Shown: positions 1 to 9,367 of the stretch, piece by piece | Layout of the letters: every line of letters starts with the position of its first letter | Position numbering within the stretch: position 1 is the first letter of the stretch | DNA from: Larkinella arboricola | GTDB taxonomy: Bacteria > Bacteroidota > Bacteroidia > Cytophagales > Spirosomataceae | Direction: 5' to 3' | Assembly (NCBI RefSeq): GCF_003259745.1 | Contig: NZ_QLMC01000004.1 | Location: 434,001-498,000 of the forward strand | DNA length: 64,000 bases | Notes under the pieces: model-generated | Seen by the model: the letters and a program-made list of their open reading frames with translations, nothing else | Told to the model about the DNA's origin: nothing | Databases searched by the model: none | Translations under genes and position numbers: made by a program

Positions 1-1137
1 TACAGTGACAACCGGTCGGCCGCGGAAGGCAAACAGTGCAAAACCGTGGCTGAGCGTTTTCAGCCGGAGGGCTATACGGGTTTCAATGCATCGAGCGGCC
101 TTTCCAAAATGGTCTGGTTTGCGCAGCATTTTCCGGAGAAAACCGCCCGGTTGCACACCTGGATTCATGCCGCCGATTACATCACGGGCCAGTTGTCCGG
201 GAATTTTCGGGTGACGGATTTGACGAATGCGTTAAAATCGGGGTATGACGTAAAAAATGGCGGCTGGCCCGCGTATCTTTTCGAGCAGTTGCCCCTGAAA
301 CGCGAATGGATGCAGGAGGTGGTGCCGTCCGGAAAACCGATCGGCAAACTCCGGCCCGAACTGGCGAACACGCTGGGTTTGCCCGAAATTACGGTTGTCG
401 CGGGCATGACCGACGGTTGTGCCTCGCAGGTGGCGTCGGGGGCCGTGCGGCCCGGCGACTGGAATACGACCATCGGCACAACGCTGGTAGTCAAGGGCGT
501 GACGACCCGGGAAGTAAAAGACCCCGAAGGCCGACTGTACAGCCACCGGCACCCCGAAGGCTACTGGATGCCGGGCGGAGCCAGCAATACCGGGGCCGAT
601 TGGGTAACCGCCGGATTCCGTGACCGGTTGCCGGAGCTAACGGAAGCGGCCGCTCAGCGGATTCCGACACCTTATACGGCTTATCCGTTGCGGCAGGCGG
701 GCGAACGGTTTCCGTTTATTTCGGTCCAGGCGCGCGGTTTTGCGCCGGAAGGACTGTCGGACGTTGATTTGTTTGCGGTTAATATGGAGGGTGTTGCCTA
801 CCTGGAGCGTTACGCCTATGAACTGATTGAGCAGTTGTCGGGCGAGACGGTGCGGGCGGTGTATACGGCAGGGGGAGCCAGTAACAGCGATGTCTGGCTG
901 ACAATTCGCGCCAGTGTGCTAAACCGCCCGGTTTTCAAGTGCGCGGAGGTGACGGGTGCGGTGGGGGCGGCTATTCTGGCGGCTTCCCAGACGCATTTTC
1001 GTTCGTTGACGGAAGCGGCTCAGGCCATGACGCAGGTAGAAAAAGAAATAAAACCGTCCGACGATCTGGTGCGGGCCTACGAGGTCGGTTATCAGCGATT
1101 TGTCGGTACATTGCGGGAAAAAGGATTTATTGACTAG
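1..1137 (+). CDS. FGGY-family carbohydrate kinase, C-terminal part (5' end outside window)
   Basis: The reading frame is open from base 1, so the N-terminus lies outside the window; about 378 codons remain. FGGY kinases phosphorylate a sugar or polyol with ATP in the cytoplasm. The first residues (YSDNR) match the substrate-side Y-x-D-x-R motif of the N-terminal lobe. GMTDGCASQ in the middle carries the Asp expected to act as catalytic base, and the C-terminal lobe shows TAGGASNSDVW and TGAVGAAILAA, the usual ATP-site motifs. The stop lies 8 bases before the next gene, so it is co-transcribed with a histidine phosphatase and a glycerophosphodiesterase. The substrate cannot be told from the sequence; a ribulokinase-like pentulose kinase is only one option. 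Confidence 0.88.
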   Translation, partial: YSDNRSAAEGKQCKTVAERFQPEGYTGFNASSGLSKMVWFAQHFPEKTARLHTWIHAADYITGQLSGNFRVTDLTNALKSGYDVKNGGWPAYLFEQLPLKREWMQEVVPSGKPIGKLRPELANTLGLPEITVVAGMTDGCASQVASGAVRPGDWNTTIGTTLVVKGVTTREVKDPEGRLYSHRHPEGYWMPGGASNTGADWVTAGFRDRLPELTEAAAQRIPTPYTAYPLRQAGERFPFISVQARGFAPEGLSDVDLFAVNMEGVAYLERYAYELIEQLSGETVRAVYTAGGASNSDVWLTIRASVLNRPVFKCAEVTGAVGAAILAASQTHFRSLTEAAQAMTQVEKEIKPSDDLVRAYEVGYQRFVGTLREKGFID

Positions 1138-1145
1138 AAAAACAA

Positions 1146-1745
1146 ATGTTGACAGTTTATTTGCTCCGGCACGGAGAAACGTTTTGGAATGCGGACGGTA
1201 ACCGTTATTGCGGGGCCACCGATATTGGATTAACCGACAAAGGAGTTGAGCAGGCCCACGGCGCGGCCCGGTTGTTAAGCGGTCTTGCGTTCGATGCCAT
1301 TTACTCGTCACCGCTTCAGCGGGCGTTCCGAACGGCGCAGATTGCTTCCGGAAAACCGGAGGTAGTCGTGGCCGATGAGCGGCTGACGGAAGCCAGTTTT
1401 GGCGATTGGGAAGGAAAAACGCGGGAAGAATTTATTGCCGAAAAACCGGAGTTGTGGGACAACTGGTGTGCCTCGCCCGACGATACGCGGGCGGGTGGTT
1501 GCGGGGAGACGGCAATGGAAGTCGTCAACCGGGTCGATGATTTCTTTCAGGACATTCGCCAGAAGCACGACGGGCAGACGGTTTTGGTGGTCGCGCACAA
1601 TGCCGTTAACCGGTTTTACATGGCCTGGAAACTCGGGATGCCCCTGAAAAATTACCGGCGGTTGATGCAGGACAATTCGACGATTACGGTTTTTACGCTG
1701 GACGAAGAAAATGAGTTTAGTTTGCTCAAATTGAATTGCCGTTAA
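1146..1745 (+). CDS. Histidine phosphatase family protein (phosphoglycerate mutase-like)
   Basis: A 199-residue cytoplasmic protein of the branch-1 histidine phosphatase superfamily. The phosphoacceptor motif LLRHGETFWN (His9) is at the N-terminus, SSPLQRAFRTA supplies the second Arg region, the general acid region reads EASFGDWEGKTREEF, and the second catalytic His is in VVAHNAVNR. Length fits alpha-ribazole or sugar-phosphate phosphatases rather than the longer true mutases. It sits 8 bases after the sugar kinase and 15 bases before the phosphodiesterase, so a role in removing phosphate from a small sugar phosphate made in this operon is a reasonable inference; the substrate is unknown. Confidence 0.88.
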   Translation: MLTVYLLRHGETFWNADGNRYCGATDIGLTDKGVEQAHGAARLLSGLAFDAIYSSPLQRAFRTAQIASGKPEVVVADERLTEASFGDWEGKTREEFIAEKPELWDNWCASPDDTRAGGCGETAMEVVNRVDDFFQDIRQKHDGQTVLVVAHNAVNRFYMAWKLGMPLKNYRRLMQDNSTITVFTLDEENEFSLLKLNCR

Positions 1746-1760
1746 CTTGAGGATAAGCGT

Positions 1761-2699
1761 ATGATACGATTAATCACAGCCCTGTTTTTGATTCTTTTGA
1801 CGACGGGTGTAAAGGCCCAGCAGACGCTGCATGTGCTGGCGTTTAAATCGCCCAAAGAGCTGCATCAGTTTTTTCGGTGGACAGGGAAAGACATTCCCAT
1901 TGTCAGCGGTCACCGGGGCGGTATGATCAAGGGATTTCCGGAAAACTCGCTGGCGACGTTTGAAAATACCCTGAAACACACCCCGGCTTTTTTCGAAATC
2001 GACCCGCGACTGACGAAAGACAGCGTGATTGTGCTGATGCACGATGCCACGCTCGACCGGACCACCAACGGCACCGGAAAAGTGGGGGACTACACCTGGG
2101 AAGAACTGAAAAAGCTCCGGCTGAAAGACCCCGAGGGCAACGTCACCGAACACCGCATTCCGACGCTGGCCGAAACCATCGAGTGGGCGCGGGGCAAAAC
2201 CGTGCTGAATCTGGATAAAAAAGACGTGCCGTTTCCGATGATTGCCGACATCATCCGGAAGCATAAAGCCGAAGCGTTTGTGATGCTGACGGTGCATAGC
2301 CCGGCCGAAGCCGCGTATTACCTGAAAGGACACAAAAATCAGATGTTCTCGGCGCATATGCTGACCCCCCAGGTTGTTGCGGACTACGAAAAAGCCCGTA
2401 TTCCCTTCTCGCAGCTTATCGCCTACATCGGGCCGCGCGTCAAACCCGAAAATAAGGAGATGTACAAGCTGCTGAATGCCAAAGGGGTGATGTGCATGAT
2501 TTCGTCAGCGCCGAGCTACGACAAGCTCAAAACCCCGGCGGAGCGGGCCGAAGCCTACCGGAATGTTTTCGCCGACGGTGCCAGCATTCTGGAGTCCGAC
2601 CTGCCCATCGAAACCGCCGAAGCTATTCAGTCGATTTTGCCCGCTAAAAGCGCCAAATCGATTTATTTCAAAAAAGCCACGTTCAGCGACCGGTTTTAA
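1761..2699 (+). CDS. Glycerophosphodiester phosphodiesterase, exported
   Basis: A 312-residue protein with a signal peptide (about residues 1-19, ending VKAQ). The GDPD fold is clear: GHRGG with the catalytic His, PENSLATFENTL, EIDPRLTKDSVIVLMHD with the metal-binding Glu and Asp and the second His, then TLDRTTNGTGKV. Such enzymes release glycerol 3-phosphate from deacylated phospholipids, here probably in the periplasm. It is the third gene of an operon with a sugar kinase and a histidine phosphatase. The C-terminal part (ISSAPSYDKL, ILESDLPIETAEAI) completes the TIM barrel, so the gene looks intact. Confidence 0.9.
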   Translation: MIRLITALFLILLTTGVKAQQTLHVLAFKSPKELHQFFRWTGKDIPIVSGHRGGMIKGFPENSLATFENTLKHTPAFFEIDPRLTKDSVIVLMHDATLDRTTNGTGKVGDYTWEELKKLRLKDPEGNVTEHRIPTLAETIEWARGKTVLNLDKKDVPFPMIADIIRKHKAEAFVMLTVHSPAEAAYYLKGHKNQMFSAHMLTPQVVADYEKARIPFSQLIAYIGPRVKPENKEMYKLLNAKGVMCMISSAPSYDKLKTPAERAEAYRNVFADGASILESDLPIETAEAIQSILPAKSAKSIYFKKATFSDRF

Positions 2700-2849
2700 A
2701 CGATCCACCAAGTGAGGGGATATACCTGGTTTCTTATCTTAGACTGAGGAACTGGGTGTATCCGATCAGGTTCGGCTTCCTGCAAAATTCTGTACAGGCT
2801 ATTGTCTACCTAAGTTGTGATTTCTACAAGCAATTTGATCAGTAGATTC

Positions 2850-3965
2850 TTACTCGAAAATGATCCGGTGTCTACGGGTCTGACCCCGCTCCTGGATATG
2901 CAGGATATACACCCCACTCGAGAGCTTGCGTAAGGGACTGATGGTGGCGCTCTGCTGAGTGAAATTTGACTTGCTGACCGGCACTTCTATCCCACTGGTA
3001 TTGTAAAGGTGCAGGACCGCATCGGCTGGTTCATCCAACTGCAGGGTGAACTGCTGACTCACCACGGGATTAGGATACACCCCATACTGCCCATCGATCA
3101 CCACCGACTGGGCCCGGAAGATCTCAGTGCGGCCATCCGCATCCACCTGCTTCAAGCGGTAATAACTCGTGCCCCGGTATGGACTCTTATCCACAAACCG
3201 ATAGGTGTTTATACCGTTACTGCTACCAGCTACGTCGTTGACCTCACCAGCTACCTCGAAGCTTTTTAGATCTTGGCTACGTTCTACTACGTAGCCTTTA
3301 TTGGCCCGCTCCCAAGAGGTGGTCCACTTGACCAGTACGGTACGGTCCTGCTGCGCCAGAGCAGAAAAGTCAACTAAGGTCACAGGCAGAACCGCGTTCC
3401 CAGTTACAAACACATCGTCAATGCCTATCTCATCATCTCTTGAATTAGTGGTTGGCAGCACCTTGATCAGAAACTGAGCGGAAGGGGACTGGCCTGCTGG
3501 CAGGGCAAAGGTAAAAGTATAAAAAGTGCTCATGCCACCTCTAAACGAGTCCGTGCCGGTAGCACCAGCATACTTGGTTACGGTTATAGCACCGGCTGCA
3601 TCGTTGGCCAAGTGAGCGTATTTTACTCCCCCATACCAAAACTCAACATTGGTTCGATTAGTAGCTAACACCCAAGATAATCTAAAGCTGACCGTAGGCG
3701 CATCTGTCCCGTTTGTCACATTCTGAGCCAGAAATGTGCCTGCCGGATACTGGTCGTTCCAGGTGTAAGCGAAATTTTGATAGCTAAAAAAATTCTGATT
3801 TGAAGTGCTATAGGTTGTAGTAGTCCAGCCACTTAACCCGCTACTGAAAGTACCATTGGTAATGGCATTAGTCTGGGCAGTAGCTATTTTGACCAGACCT
3901 AGTAACAAGGATAGCATAGATAGCCATCGGCAATTATACATAGCACCTAAGGGTTGCTTACTCAT
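2850..3965 (-). CDS. Secreted protein with T9SS type A C-terminal sorting domain
   Basis: About 371 residues (363 if the internal Met at base 3941 is used). A signal peptide ends at TAQ near residue 31. Residues 32-190 form a probable beta-sandwich (ITNGTFSSGLSGWTT is the start of many carbohydrate-binding-like domains and DDEIGIDDVFV its end). LPVTLVDFSA followed by VKWTTSWERANKGYVVERS is the linker-like FnIII segment common in Cytophagales secreted proteins. The end, from YPNPVVSQQF to GVYILHIQERGQ, is the type A sorting signal for type IX secretion. No catalytic motif is visible, so the surface role is unknown. Base composition is visibly richer in A/T than the flanking genes, and long non-coding flanks lie on both sides. 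Confidence 0.85.
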   Translation of the reverse strand: MSKQPLGAMYNCRWLSMLSLLLGLVKIATAQTNAITNGTFSSGLSGWTTTTYSTSNQNFFSYQNFAYTWNDQYPAGTFLAQNVTNGTDAPTVSFRLSWVLATNRTNVEFWYGGVKYAHLANDAAGAITVTKYAGATGTDSFRGGMSTFYTFTFALPAGQSPSAQFLIKVLPTTNSRDDEIGIDDVFVTGNAVLPVTLVDFSALAQQDRTVLVKWTTSWERANKGYVVERSQDLKSFEVAGEVNDVAGSSNGINTYRFVDKSPYRGTSYYRLKQVDADGRTEIFRAQSVVIDGQYGVYPNPVVSQQFTLQLDEPADAVLHLYNTSGIEVPVSKSNFTQQSATISPLRKLSSGVYILHIQERGQTRRHRIIFE

Positions 3966-4427
3966 GGTAGATTCAAATTATATTATATAATTGCTAATAC
4001 ATGCAAATATAGTAAATCCAACCTCCTATTTATAACATACATAACCTGTTCTTAGTAAAAATTTGAAATTATTAGCCCTCTAATAGATGAAGATTGGACG
4101 GCTTCGAGAGTCTAATCTTGACAAAAGTATGGGAATCATAAGTTCTGACTCAAGCCATTTGATTCGGCTTTTATATCTAGCCGTTCAGTATGATTTACCT
4201 CCAGCAGTATCTGTGATAAGCACGACTTAGCCTGGCGGCTGGTTGAACAGCTGAACGCATTTTGTGGAATAAGGACCTTAAATCTTCTGAGTACTCTTTT
4301 TAATTGCAAAAAAGCAGGCGAACAAATCCGTTTGCCTGCTTTTTTGTGAGGATGCGGTTCAGTGACGATGCGTAATGAACTTAACTGAAAATAACAACGG
4401 CTTTCGTCCTGCCGCTGTACCATCCAC
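3966..4427. other. Intergenic region, A/T-rich, no gene recognised
   Basis: 462 bases between two minus-strand genes. The part next to the T9SS gene is strongly A/T-rich and should hold its promoter, but I see no exact promoter box. Bases 4314-4345 form a strong terminator hairpin. A possible reading of 101 codons on the minus strand runs across the hairpin and is not protein-like. Confidence 0.6.
4314..4345. terminator. Bidirectional rho-independent terminator
   Basis: Stem GCAGGCGAAC / GTTTGCCTGC (one G-U pair), loop of six bases, flanked by runs of A on the left and T on the right. In the minus direction it lies just past the stop of the Gfo/Idh/MocA gene at 4428, which it most likely serves. 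Confidence 0.75.
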
Positions 4428-5798
4428 TTACAAGCCCGCAATCTGCCAGCCGTCGCGGTAGATGCGGCTGAGGTATTTTTCAGCCTCGGGCGCGTTCGGA
4501 ATTTTCAGGTTGGCGGCATCCCATTCCAGCCGTTTGCCGGGTACCCGAATGGCCACCGTTCCGAGAATAATGGCCTCGGTCATGGGGCCGGACTGCGCAA
4601 AATGCGACTCGGTTTTTGGTCCACCCAGACAGGCATCCACAAAATGGTGGTAATGGTTCCGTTCTTCCAGTTCCGGAGTTTTATATTCCTTGAATTTATC
4701 ACCCGGCAGCAAGACCGGCATTCCGGTATGCGGAATCAATAGGGCTCCTTTGGTTCCGATCAGCATGGCCGATTCGGCGGGATAATCCTGCACCGAATAC
4801 AGCGCGCGGATTTCTTCGGGTGGGTAAAACTCCCCGTCGAACCACTCCACCGTCAGGTTTCGGGTGGTGAGCTTAGTGCCCGGAAATGTCCAGGTGATGT
4901 GATCGCCCTGCGGCCAGGTGTCGCCCCGGCGCTCGGGGGAGTCCTCCCACGATTTCTGCACCTCAGCAATGACAGTTTTGGGGGCTTTCAGGCCTAACCC
5001 CTTCCACACGGCATCGAAAATATGGCAACCAATATCGCCCGACCAGCCGGTGCCGAAATCCTGCCAGGCCCGCCATTTGGTCGGGTGGTAGATGTCCGGC
5101 ACGAACGGACGAGGGGGCGCCGTACCGATCCAGAGGTCCCAATGCAAGGTGGAGGGCGGTTCCTGCCCTTCGGTCGGTCGCGGCCCCACCAGCCGGTAAT
5201 GGTCAATGGCGCCGGGGCGGTTGGAGCAGAGATAGGCATGCTTTACCTTCCCAATAACACCTTCCTTGATCCATTGCACGGCGGTTCGGTCGCCTTTGCC
5301 GGAGGCATGTTGAGTTCCCAGTTGGGAGACGATTCCGGCCTTAACGGCGGCTTCGGTCAGTACCCGAACTTCCACCACATCATGGCACATCGGTTTCTGG
5401 CAATACACGTGCTTGCCCGCCCGGATGGCCTGAATCGCAATGGCAAAGTGGTTATGATCCGGCACCGTGACGTTCACCGAGTCGATGTTGCTGTTTTCTT
5501 TTTCGAGCAACTCCCGCCAGTCAGTATAGGTGCGGGCATTCGGGAAGGCTTCGGCGGCTTTTTTCAGCCGGGTTTCATCCACGTCGCAGAGCGCCACAAT
5601 GTTGACTTTCGGGTGTTTGGCGAAGTTTTGCAGGTCACCCCAGCCCATGCCGCCCACACCGATGCAGGCATGATTGAGTTTGTCGTTCGGACCCAGTTTG
5701 CGTTTGGACGCCTTGAGGGTCAGCGGGGGCGCCAGGGCCGTGGCCGCAGCCGCCAGCAAAAATTTCCGCCGGGATACAGTAAAAAGGTCTTTGTTCAT
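4428..5798 (-). CDS. Tat-exported Gfo/Idh/MocA family oxidoreductase
   Basis: 456 residues. The N-terminus has a twin-arginine signal (SRRKFLLAAAATALAPP), so the protein is folded with its NAD(P) cofactor and then exported. The Rossmann motif GVGGMGWGD, VALCDVDE after the second strand, and the catalytic-region motif YCQKPMCHD (the family's EKP with Gln in place of Glu) are visible. The C-terminal half carries the substrate domain with HHFVDACLGG. It is divergent from a DUF1080 gene at 5971; in Bacteroidota this pairing fits oxidation of a glycoside to its 3-keto form followed by cleavage. That pathway assignment is inferred from context. Confidence 0.88.
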   Translation of the reverse strand: MNKDLFTVSRRKFLLAAAATALAPPLTLKASKRKLGPNDKLNHACIGVGGMGWGDLQNFAKHPKVNIVALCDVDETRLKKAAEAFPNARTYTDWRELLEKENSNIDSVNVTVPDHNHFAIAIQAIRAGKHVYCQKPMCHDVVEVRVLTEAAVKAGIVSQLGTQHASGKGDRTAVQWIKEGVIGKVKHAYLCSNRPGAIDHYRLVGPRPTEGQEPPSTLHWDLWIGTAPPRPFVPDIYHPTKWRAWQDFGTGWSGDIGCHIFDAVWKGLGLKAPKTVIAEVQKSWEDSPERRGDTWPQGDHITWTFPGTKLTTRNLTVEWFDGEFYPPEEIRALYSVQDYPAESAMLIGTKGALLIPHTGMPVLLPGDKFKEYKTPELEERNHYHHFVDACLGGPKTESHFAQSGPMTEAIILGTVAIRVPGKRLEWDAANLKIPNAPEAEKYLSRIYRDGWQIAGL

Positions 5799-5970
5799 GG
5801 CTCAGGAAACGGAATAGATTTAATTCAGGAAGCCGGATCAGGCCGGAAACTACTCGTGTCAGGCCCCCGGGGATGGTGGGAAAGTACAGCGGAAGATTGG
5901 AAAATTTCAATCGGTAATTCGCAAATCGCGCTTATCTTTAGCCTTCCATTTACCCAAAAACGCCTGTTTC

Positions 5971-6762
5971 ATGAAACGATTTCTCCGCGCTAAACCAGTT
6001 TTTTCCTTCACGTTGTTGCTACTAGTCTGTTTGTTAGGATCAAGCACCTATTTCCGGGAGCCGGTTGGGGTTGGTACAAAACCACCCAAAGGGGCTGAAG
6101 TTCTGTTCGACGGATCGCGGGCCATGCTCGATGCGAAATGGACCTACTGGGAAGGCCCCCGACTGGCAGCCAGCCTGCCGATCAAATGGACGATTGAAAA
6201 AGACCCGGCTGGTAAGGGAACGGTTCTGAACAGCAACGACCCAACGGCTGCGGGCGGAAAATACGGTTCCGCCGACATCGTGACGAAAAAGCCGTACCGG
6301 GATTTCCGGCTGCACCTTGAGTTTTTCATTAGTAAACCGGGCGGCAACAGCGGGGTGTACCTGCAAAACCGCTACGAAATTCAGGTACTCGACGGCGATA
6401 CCACCTCGCACGGCATGGCCGCCGTCATCAACGAAACGCCCTCGCCTTATTACGCCTACAACGGTGTGGGCAAGTGGAATTCGTACGACATTACTTTCCG
6501 GGCGGCCCGTTTTAAAGACGGAAAGCGGGTGGAAAAAGCCATGCTGACGATGTATTTCAACGGCAAAAAAGTCCATACCAATCAGCCGATTAACCAGGTG
6601 TGGGGTGGGGCCAATTCGGGTATTGACGGCGGAAACGATGGTGGCAAAGGCATTACCGATACGCCGGGCGGTTTGAAACTGCAAGCCGAAGGACACGATG
6701 TGTTCTACCGCAACATCTGGATTAAGGAACTGGACCTGAACGAAGCACAGACGGATTTTTAA
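5971..6762 (+). CDS. DUF1080 / 3-keto-disaccharide hydrolase domain protein, exported
   Basis: 263 residues with a hydrophobic N-terminal segment (about residues 11-28) that works as signal peptide or lipoprotein-less export signal. The DUF1080 jelly-roll fold is supported by GAEVLFDGS at the start, FRLHLEFFISKPGGNSGVYLQNRYEIQVLD in the middle (its core GNSGVYLQ and YEIQVLD motifs), GKWNSYDI and a final YRNIWIKEL strand. Family members cleave 3-keto-glycosides. The gene is divergent from the Tat-exported oxidoreductase with 172 bases between starts, which suggests a shared control region and a two-step periplasmic pathway. Confidence 0.87.
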   Translation: MKRFLRAKPVFSFTLLLLVCLLGSSTYFREPVGVGTKPPKGAEVLFDGSRAMLDAKWTYWEGPRLAASLPIKWTIEKDPAGKGTVLNSNDPTAAGGKYGSADIVTKKPYRDFRLHLEFFISKPGGNSGVYLQNRYEIQVLDGDTTSHGMAAVINETPSPYYAYNGVGKWNSYDITFRAARFKDGKRVEKAMLTMYFNGKKVHTNQPINQVWGGANSGIDGGNDGGKGITDTPGGLKLQAEGHDVFYRNIWIKELDLNEAQTDF

Positions 6763-6850
6763 ATCATTCGGAAATCAACTCTTTGCGGTCTGGAGCCGGG
6801 TTGCCTTTTTCCGCAAAGGAGAGAAGTAGCGTTTTTTATAAAGAGAAATA

Positions 6851-6880
6851 AAAAAGCCGCGACGAAATCGCGGCTTTTTT
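6851..6880. terminator. Bidirectional terminator between convergent genes
   Basis: A 12-bp perfect stem, AAAAAGCCGCGA / TCGCGGCTTTTT, with a five-base loop, placed between the DUF1080 gene (+) and the outer-membrane receptor gene (-). A and T runs on both sides let it work in both directions. Confidence 0.85.
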
Positions 6881-6901
6881 GGAAACAGAGTCTGAGTCGG
6901 T

Positions 6902-9367
6902 TTAATAATCCCCTTCGCCTACGTCTTTGGTCTTCTTCTTGGCCTGCCGTAAGCGGTAGTTAAACGTCAGGTTGACCTGCCGCAATCGGCCCTGTGAGTT
7001 ATTTTCGGTGTAAAAGTTGCCTCCTTCGGTGATGGAGCGGAACCGGCGCGAGTTAAACACGTCGAGCACGTTGAGTGTCAGCGTAGCGTTGCCCTTCATG
7101 ATATCCCGGCTGGCGGCAAAATCCAGGGTGGCAATGGCTTTGCGACGGCCCTGGGGCGTTAGCTGGGGCGCTTCGTAATTGCCTCGCAGCTGGATGTCGG
7201 TATTCTTCCAGACCGTCAGGCGGTTATTCGCCCGGGCAAACCAGCTATACGTGTCGCTCTGAAAGTCGGTATCGAGGTTGTCGCCGTTGGTGATGGCCCG
7301 GAAAAAGTTGACGCTACCGTCCAGTTTCCACCATTTGAAAAACGAATAGGAGGTCGTGAATTCAGCCCCGTAGGAATCTTCCGTGGCCAGGTTCTCCGGG
7401 CGGGTGTTGGCAAAACCGTTTTCGTCAACCCGGCGAATCCGGATGATTTTGCCGGTGGTATAGCGGTAATACAGCGACGAACCGATGGAGCCTTTTCCCA
7501 GGTATTTGATGTGACCGATTTCGAAGGCATCCGTAAATTCCGGGTTCAGGTCGGGATTGCCGCTGAAGAAATTCCGGTTGTCGCTGAAGGTCATAAACGG
7601 GCTCAGGTCGTTGTACGTCGGTCGGCGCACCCGGCGGCTGTAGCTCACCTGGAGGGCATTCTGGCGTGGCAGATCGTAGGTGACGTGAACGCTCGGAAAC
7701 AGGTTGGCGTAACTGCGCGGGTTGACGTCATTGGTTTGCCGGAGCGTGGTGGTTACATCGGTCCACTCGGCCCGCAAACCGGCCTGATACGATAATTTAC
7801 GGGTTTTGTTGCCAATAATACCGTACAGGGCGTTGATGTTTTCCTCGTACAGAAAGTCGTTGGTCAAGCCCGGCAGGGGAGTCCAGCCGCCTTCCGCTGT
7901 TTGCTGACGAACCCAGTAGTCGTTGGTCATATCGCGCGAACTGCTTCGCAAACCGGCTTCAAATTTTCCGTCTTTGGCGAAGGGCTGAACGTAGTCAATC
8001 TGCACCAGCAACTGCTTTTCGGTTTCATCGTTGACCGACCGTTGCAGGCTGTTGGGGATGGAAGACGGGCGGCCATCGGGCAACACCGTGCGTTGACCAA
8101 AATACTGGTCGGATTTTTCCCAGTTGTCCAGATACCGAACGTCGGCGGTCAGCTCGTGGCCCTGGCGTTTGAACGACCGTTTGTAGGTGAGGGCGTATTC
8201 CGAGTTCGGCTCGGTTTCGGTTTCGTCCTGCGTACGGTACGTAATGCTTTGGGGGTTGGTCAGGCTATTGAGGTAATCCTGGTAGCGAATGTCCGTAAAC
8301 CGTTTTCCCTTGCTGATCCGCCAGGTGTACGACCCCGTCAGGACGTTTTTGTCGTTGAAAAAATAGTCGATTCCGGCGCGGGCGTTGTTGTTCTGACCTT
8401 TCAGTTTGCCCGTCGAATTTTGCTGGGTCAGAAAGGTGGAGTCGTTGCGGTACACTTCCTGATATTGCGAACTGCGGCCCGGGGTGTTGCGGTACGAAGC
8501 CGTGTAGTTCACAAAAAAGTTTAGATTTTTGCGCCGGTAGTTAACGTTGGCCGCCAGACCGTAATTGGCCGGATTGCCCAGAATAACGTCAAACGAACCG
8601 TTGAAGCCTTCTTTCCGCTCTTTCTTCAGCACGATGTTGATAACCCCGCCCATGCCTTCCGCTTCGTAGCGGGCCGACGGATTGGTGATCACCTCGATGC
8701 GTTCGATCATGCTGCCCTGCAACTGCTGCAACCCGCTGCCGCCTTTGAAGCTAACCAGTCCCGACGGTTTTCCGTCGATCAGAATCCGGACGCTGCTGCT
8801 GCCCCGCAGGCTGACGTTCCCCTCCACATCCACGGCCACCGAAGGCACGTTGCTCAGAATATCGACGGCGGTTCCGCCCGCATTGGCGAGGTCTTTGCCG
8901 ACGTTGAAAATCCGTTTGTCGAGCGAAAATTCCATCGTGCTTTTCTCACCCTGCACCACCACCTCATCCAGCGTGCTGGCCGAAGCCGCGAGTTTGATGG
9001 TGCCGAGGTCGAGCGGGGAGTTTTCGCGGGTCAGGCGGATGCCGGATTTCTTCAGCGATTTATAACCGATAAATTCCAGAACGGCGTAATAGTTTCCGGC
9101 TGTAGCATCGACCGAAAAATCGCCGGTTTCGGTCGTGATCGCGCCCGCTACAAACGAACTGTCGGTTTGTTTGAACAGCCGGACGCTGGCGTAGATGAGG
9201 GGTGCGTTGGTCTGGGCATCCAGCGCTTTGCCTTTTACTTTCAGTTTACCGTCCTGCGCGTGGGCGGAGGGCAGAGCAAGACCGTGTAGCACGATGAACA
9301 GGCAAAGCAAATACCGTTGGGCGGTTACGGAAAACCGGCCCGATAAAAACGTAAAGGTTGGGTTCAT
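6902..9367 (-). CDS. Outer membrane beta-barrel protein, TonB-dependent receptor-like (OMP_b-brl_3 type)
   Basis: 821 residues. A signal peptide ends at AHAQ near residue 38. A carboxypeptidase-regulatory-like domain follows (KVKGKALDAQTNAPLIYASVRL to KSLKKSGI, about 40-115), then a plug domain (TLDEVVVQGEKSTMEF, VDVEGNVSLRGSSSVRILIDGKPSG, IERIEVITNPSARYEAEGMGGVINIVLKK, about 130-250) and a long barrel ending FNYRLRQAKKKTK. This architecture marks the outer-membrane receptor subfamily with no SusD partner. The ligand is unknown. It stands alone, between a terminator at 6851 and a 262-base non-coding stretch. Confidence 0.88.
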   Translation of the reverse strand: MNPTFTFLSGRFSVTAQRYLLCLFIVLHGLALPSAHAQDGKLKVKGKALDAQTNAPLIYASVRLFKQTDSSFVAGAITTETGDFSVDATAGNYYAVLEFIGYKSLKKSGIRLTRENSPLDLGTIKLAASASTLDEVVVQGEKSTMEFSLDKRIFNVGKDLANAGGTAVDILSNVPSVAVDVEGNVSLRGSSSVRILIDGKPSGLVSFKGGSGLQQLQGSMIERIEVITNPSARYEAEGMGGVINIVLKKERKEGFNGSFDVILGNPANYGLAANVNYRRKNLNFFVNYTASYRNTPGRSSQYQEVYRNDSTFLTQQNSTGKLKGQNNNARAGIDYFFNDKNVLTGSYTWRISKGKRFTDIRYQDYLNSLTNPQSITYRTQDETETEPNSEYALTYKRSFKRQGHELTADVRYLDNWEKSDQYFGQRTVLPDGRPSSIPNSLQRSVNDETEKQLLVQIDYVQPFAKDGKFEAGLRSSSRDMTNDYWVRQQTAEGGWTPLPGLTNDFLYEENINALYGIIGNKTRKLSYQAGLRAEWTDVTTTLRQTNDVNPRSYANLFPSVHVTYDLPRQNALQVSYSRRVRRPTYNDLSPFMTFSDNRNFFSGNPDLNPEFTDAFEIGHIKYLGKGSIGSSLYYRYTTGKIIRIRRVDENGFANTRPENLATEDSYGAEFTTSYSFFKWWKLDGSVNFFRAITNGDNLDTDFQSDTYSWFARANNRLTVWKNTDIQLRGNYEAPQLTPQGRRKAIATLDFAASRDIMKGNATLTLNVLDVFNSRRFRSITEGGNFYTENNSQGRLRQVNLTFNYRLRQAKKKTKDVGEGDY

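Noticed and set aside
4136-4441. 101-codon frame in the A/T-rich gap
   Set aside because: It runs through a strong terminator hairpin and has a low-complexity, Cys/Ser/Arg-rich product without a start context.
5022-5993. 323-codon open frame antisense to the Gfo/Idh/MocA gene
   Set aside because: It overlaps the real oxidoreductase gene and the start of the DUF1080 gene and has no recognisable fold.
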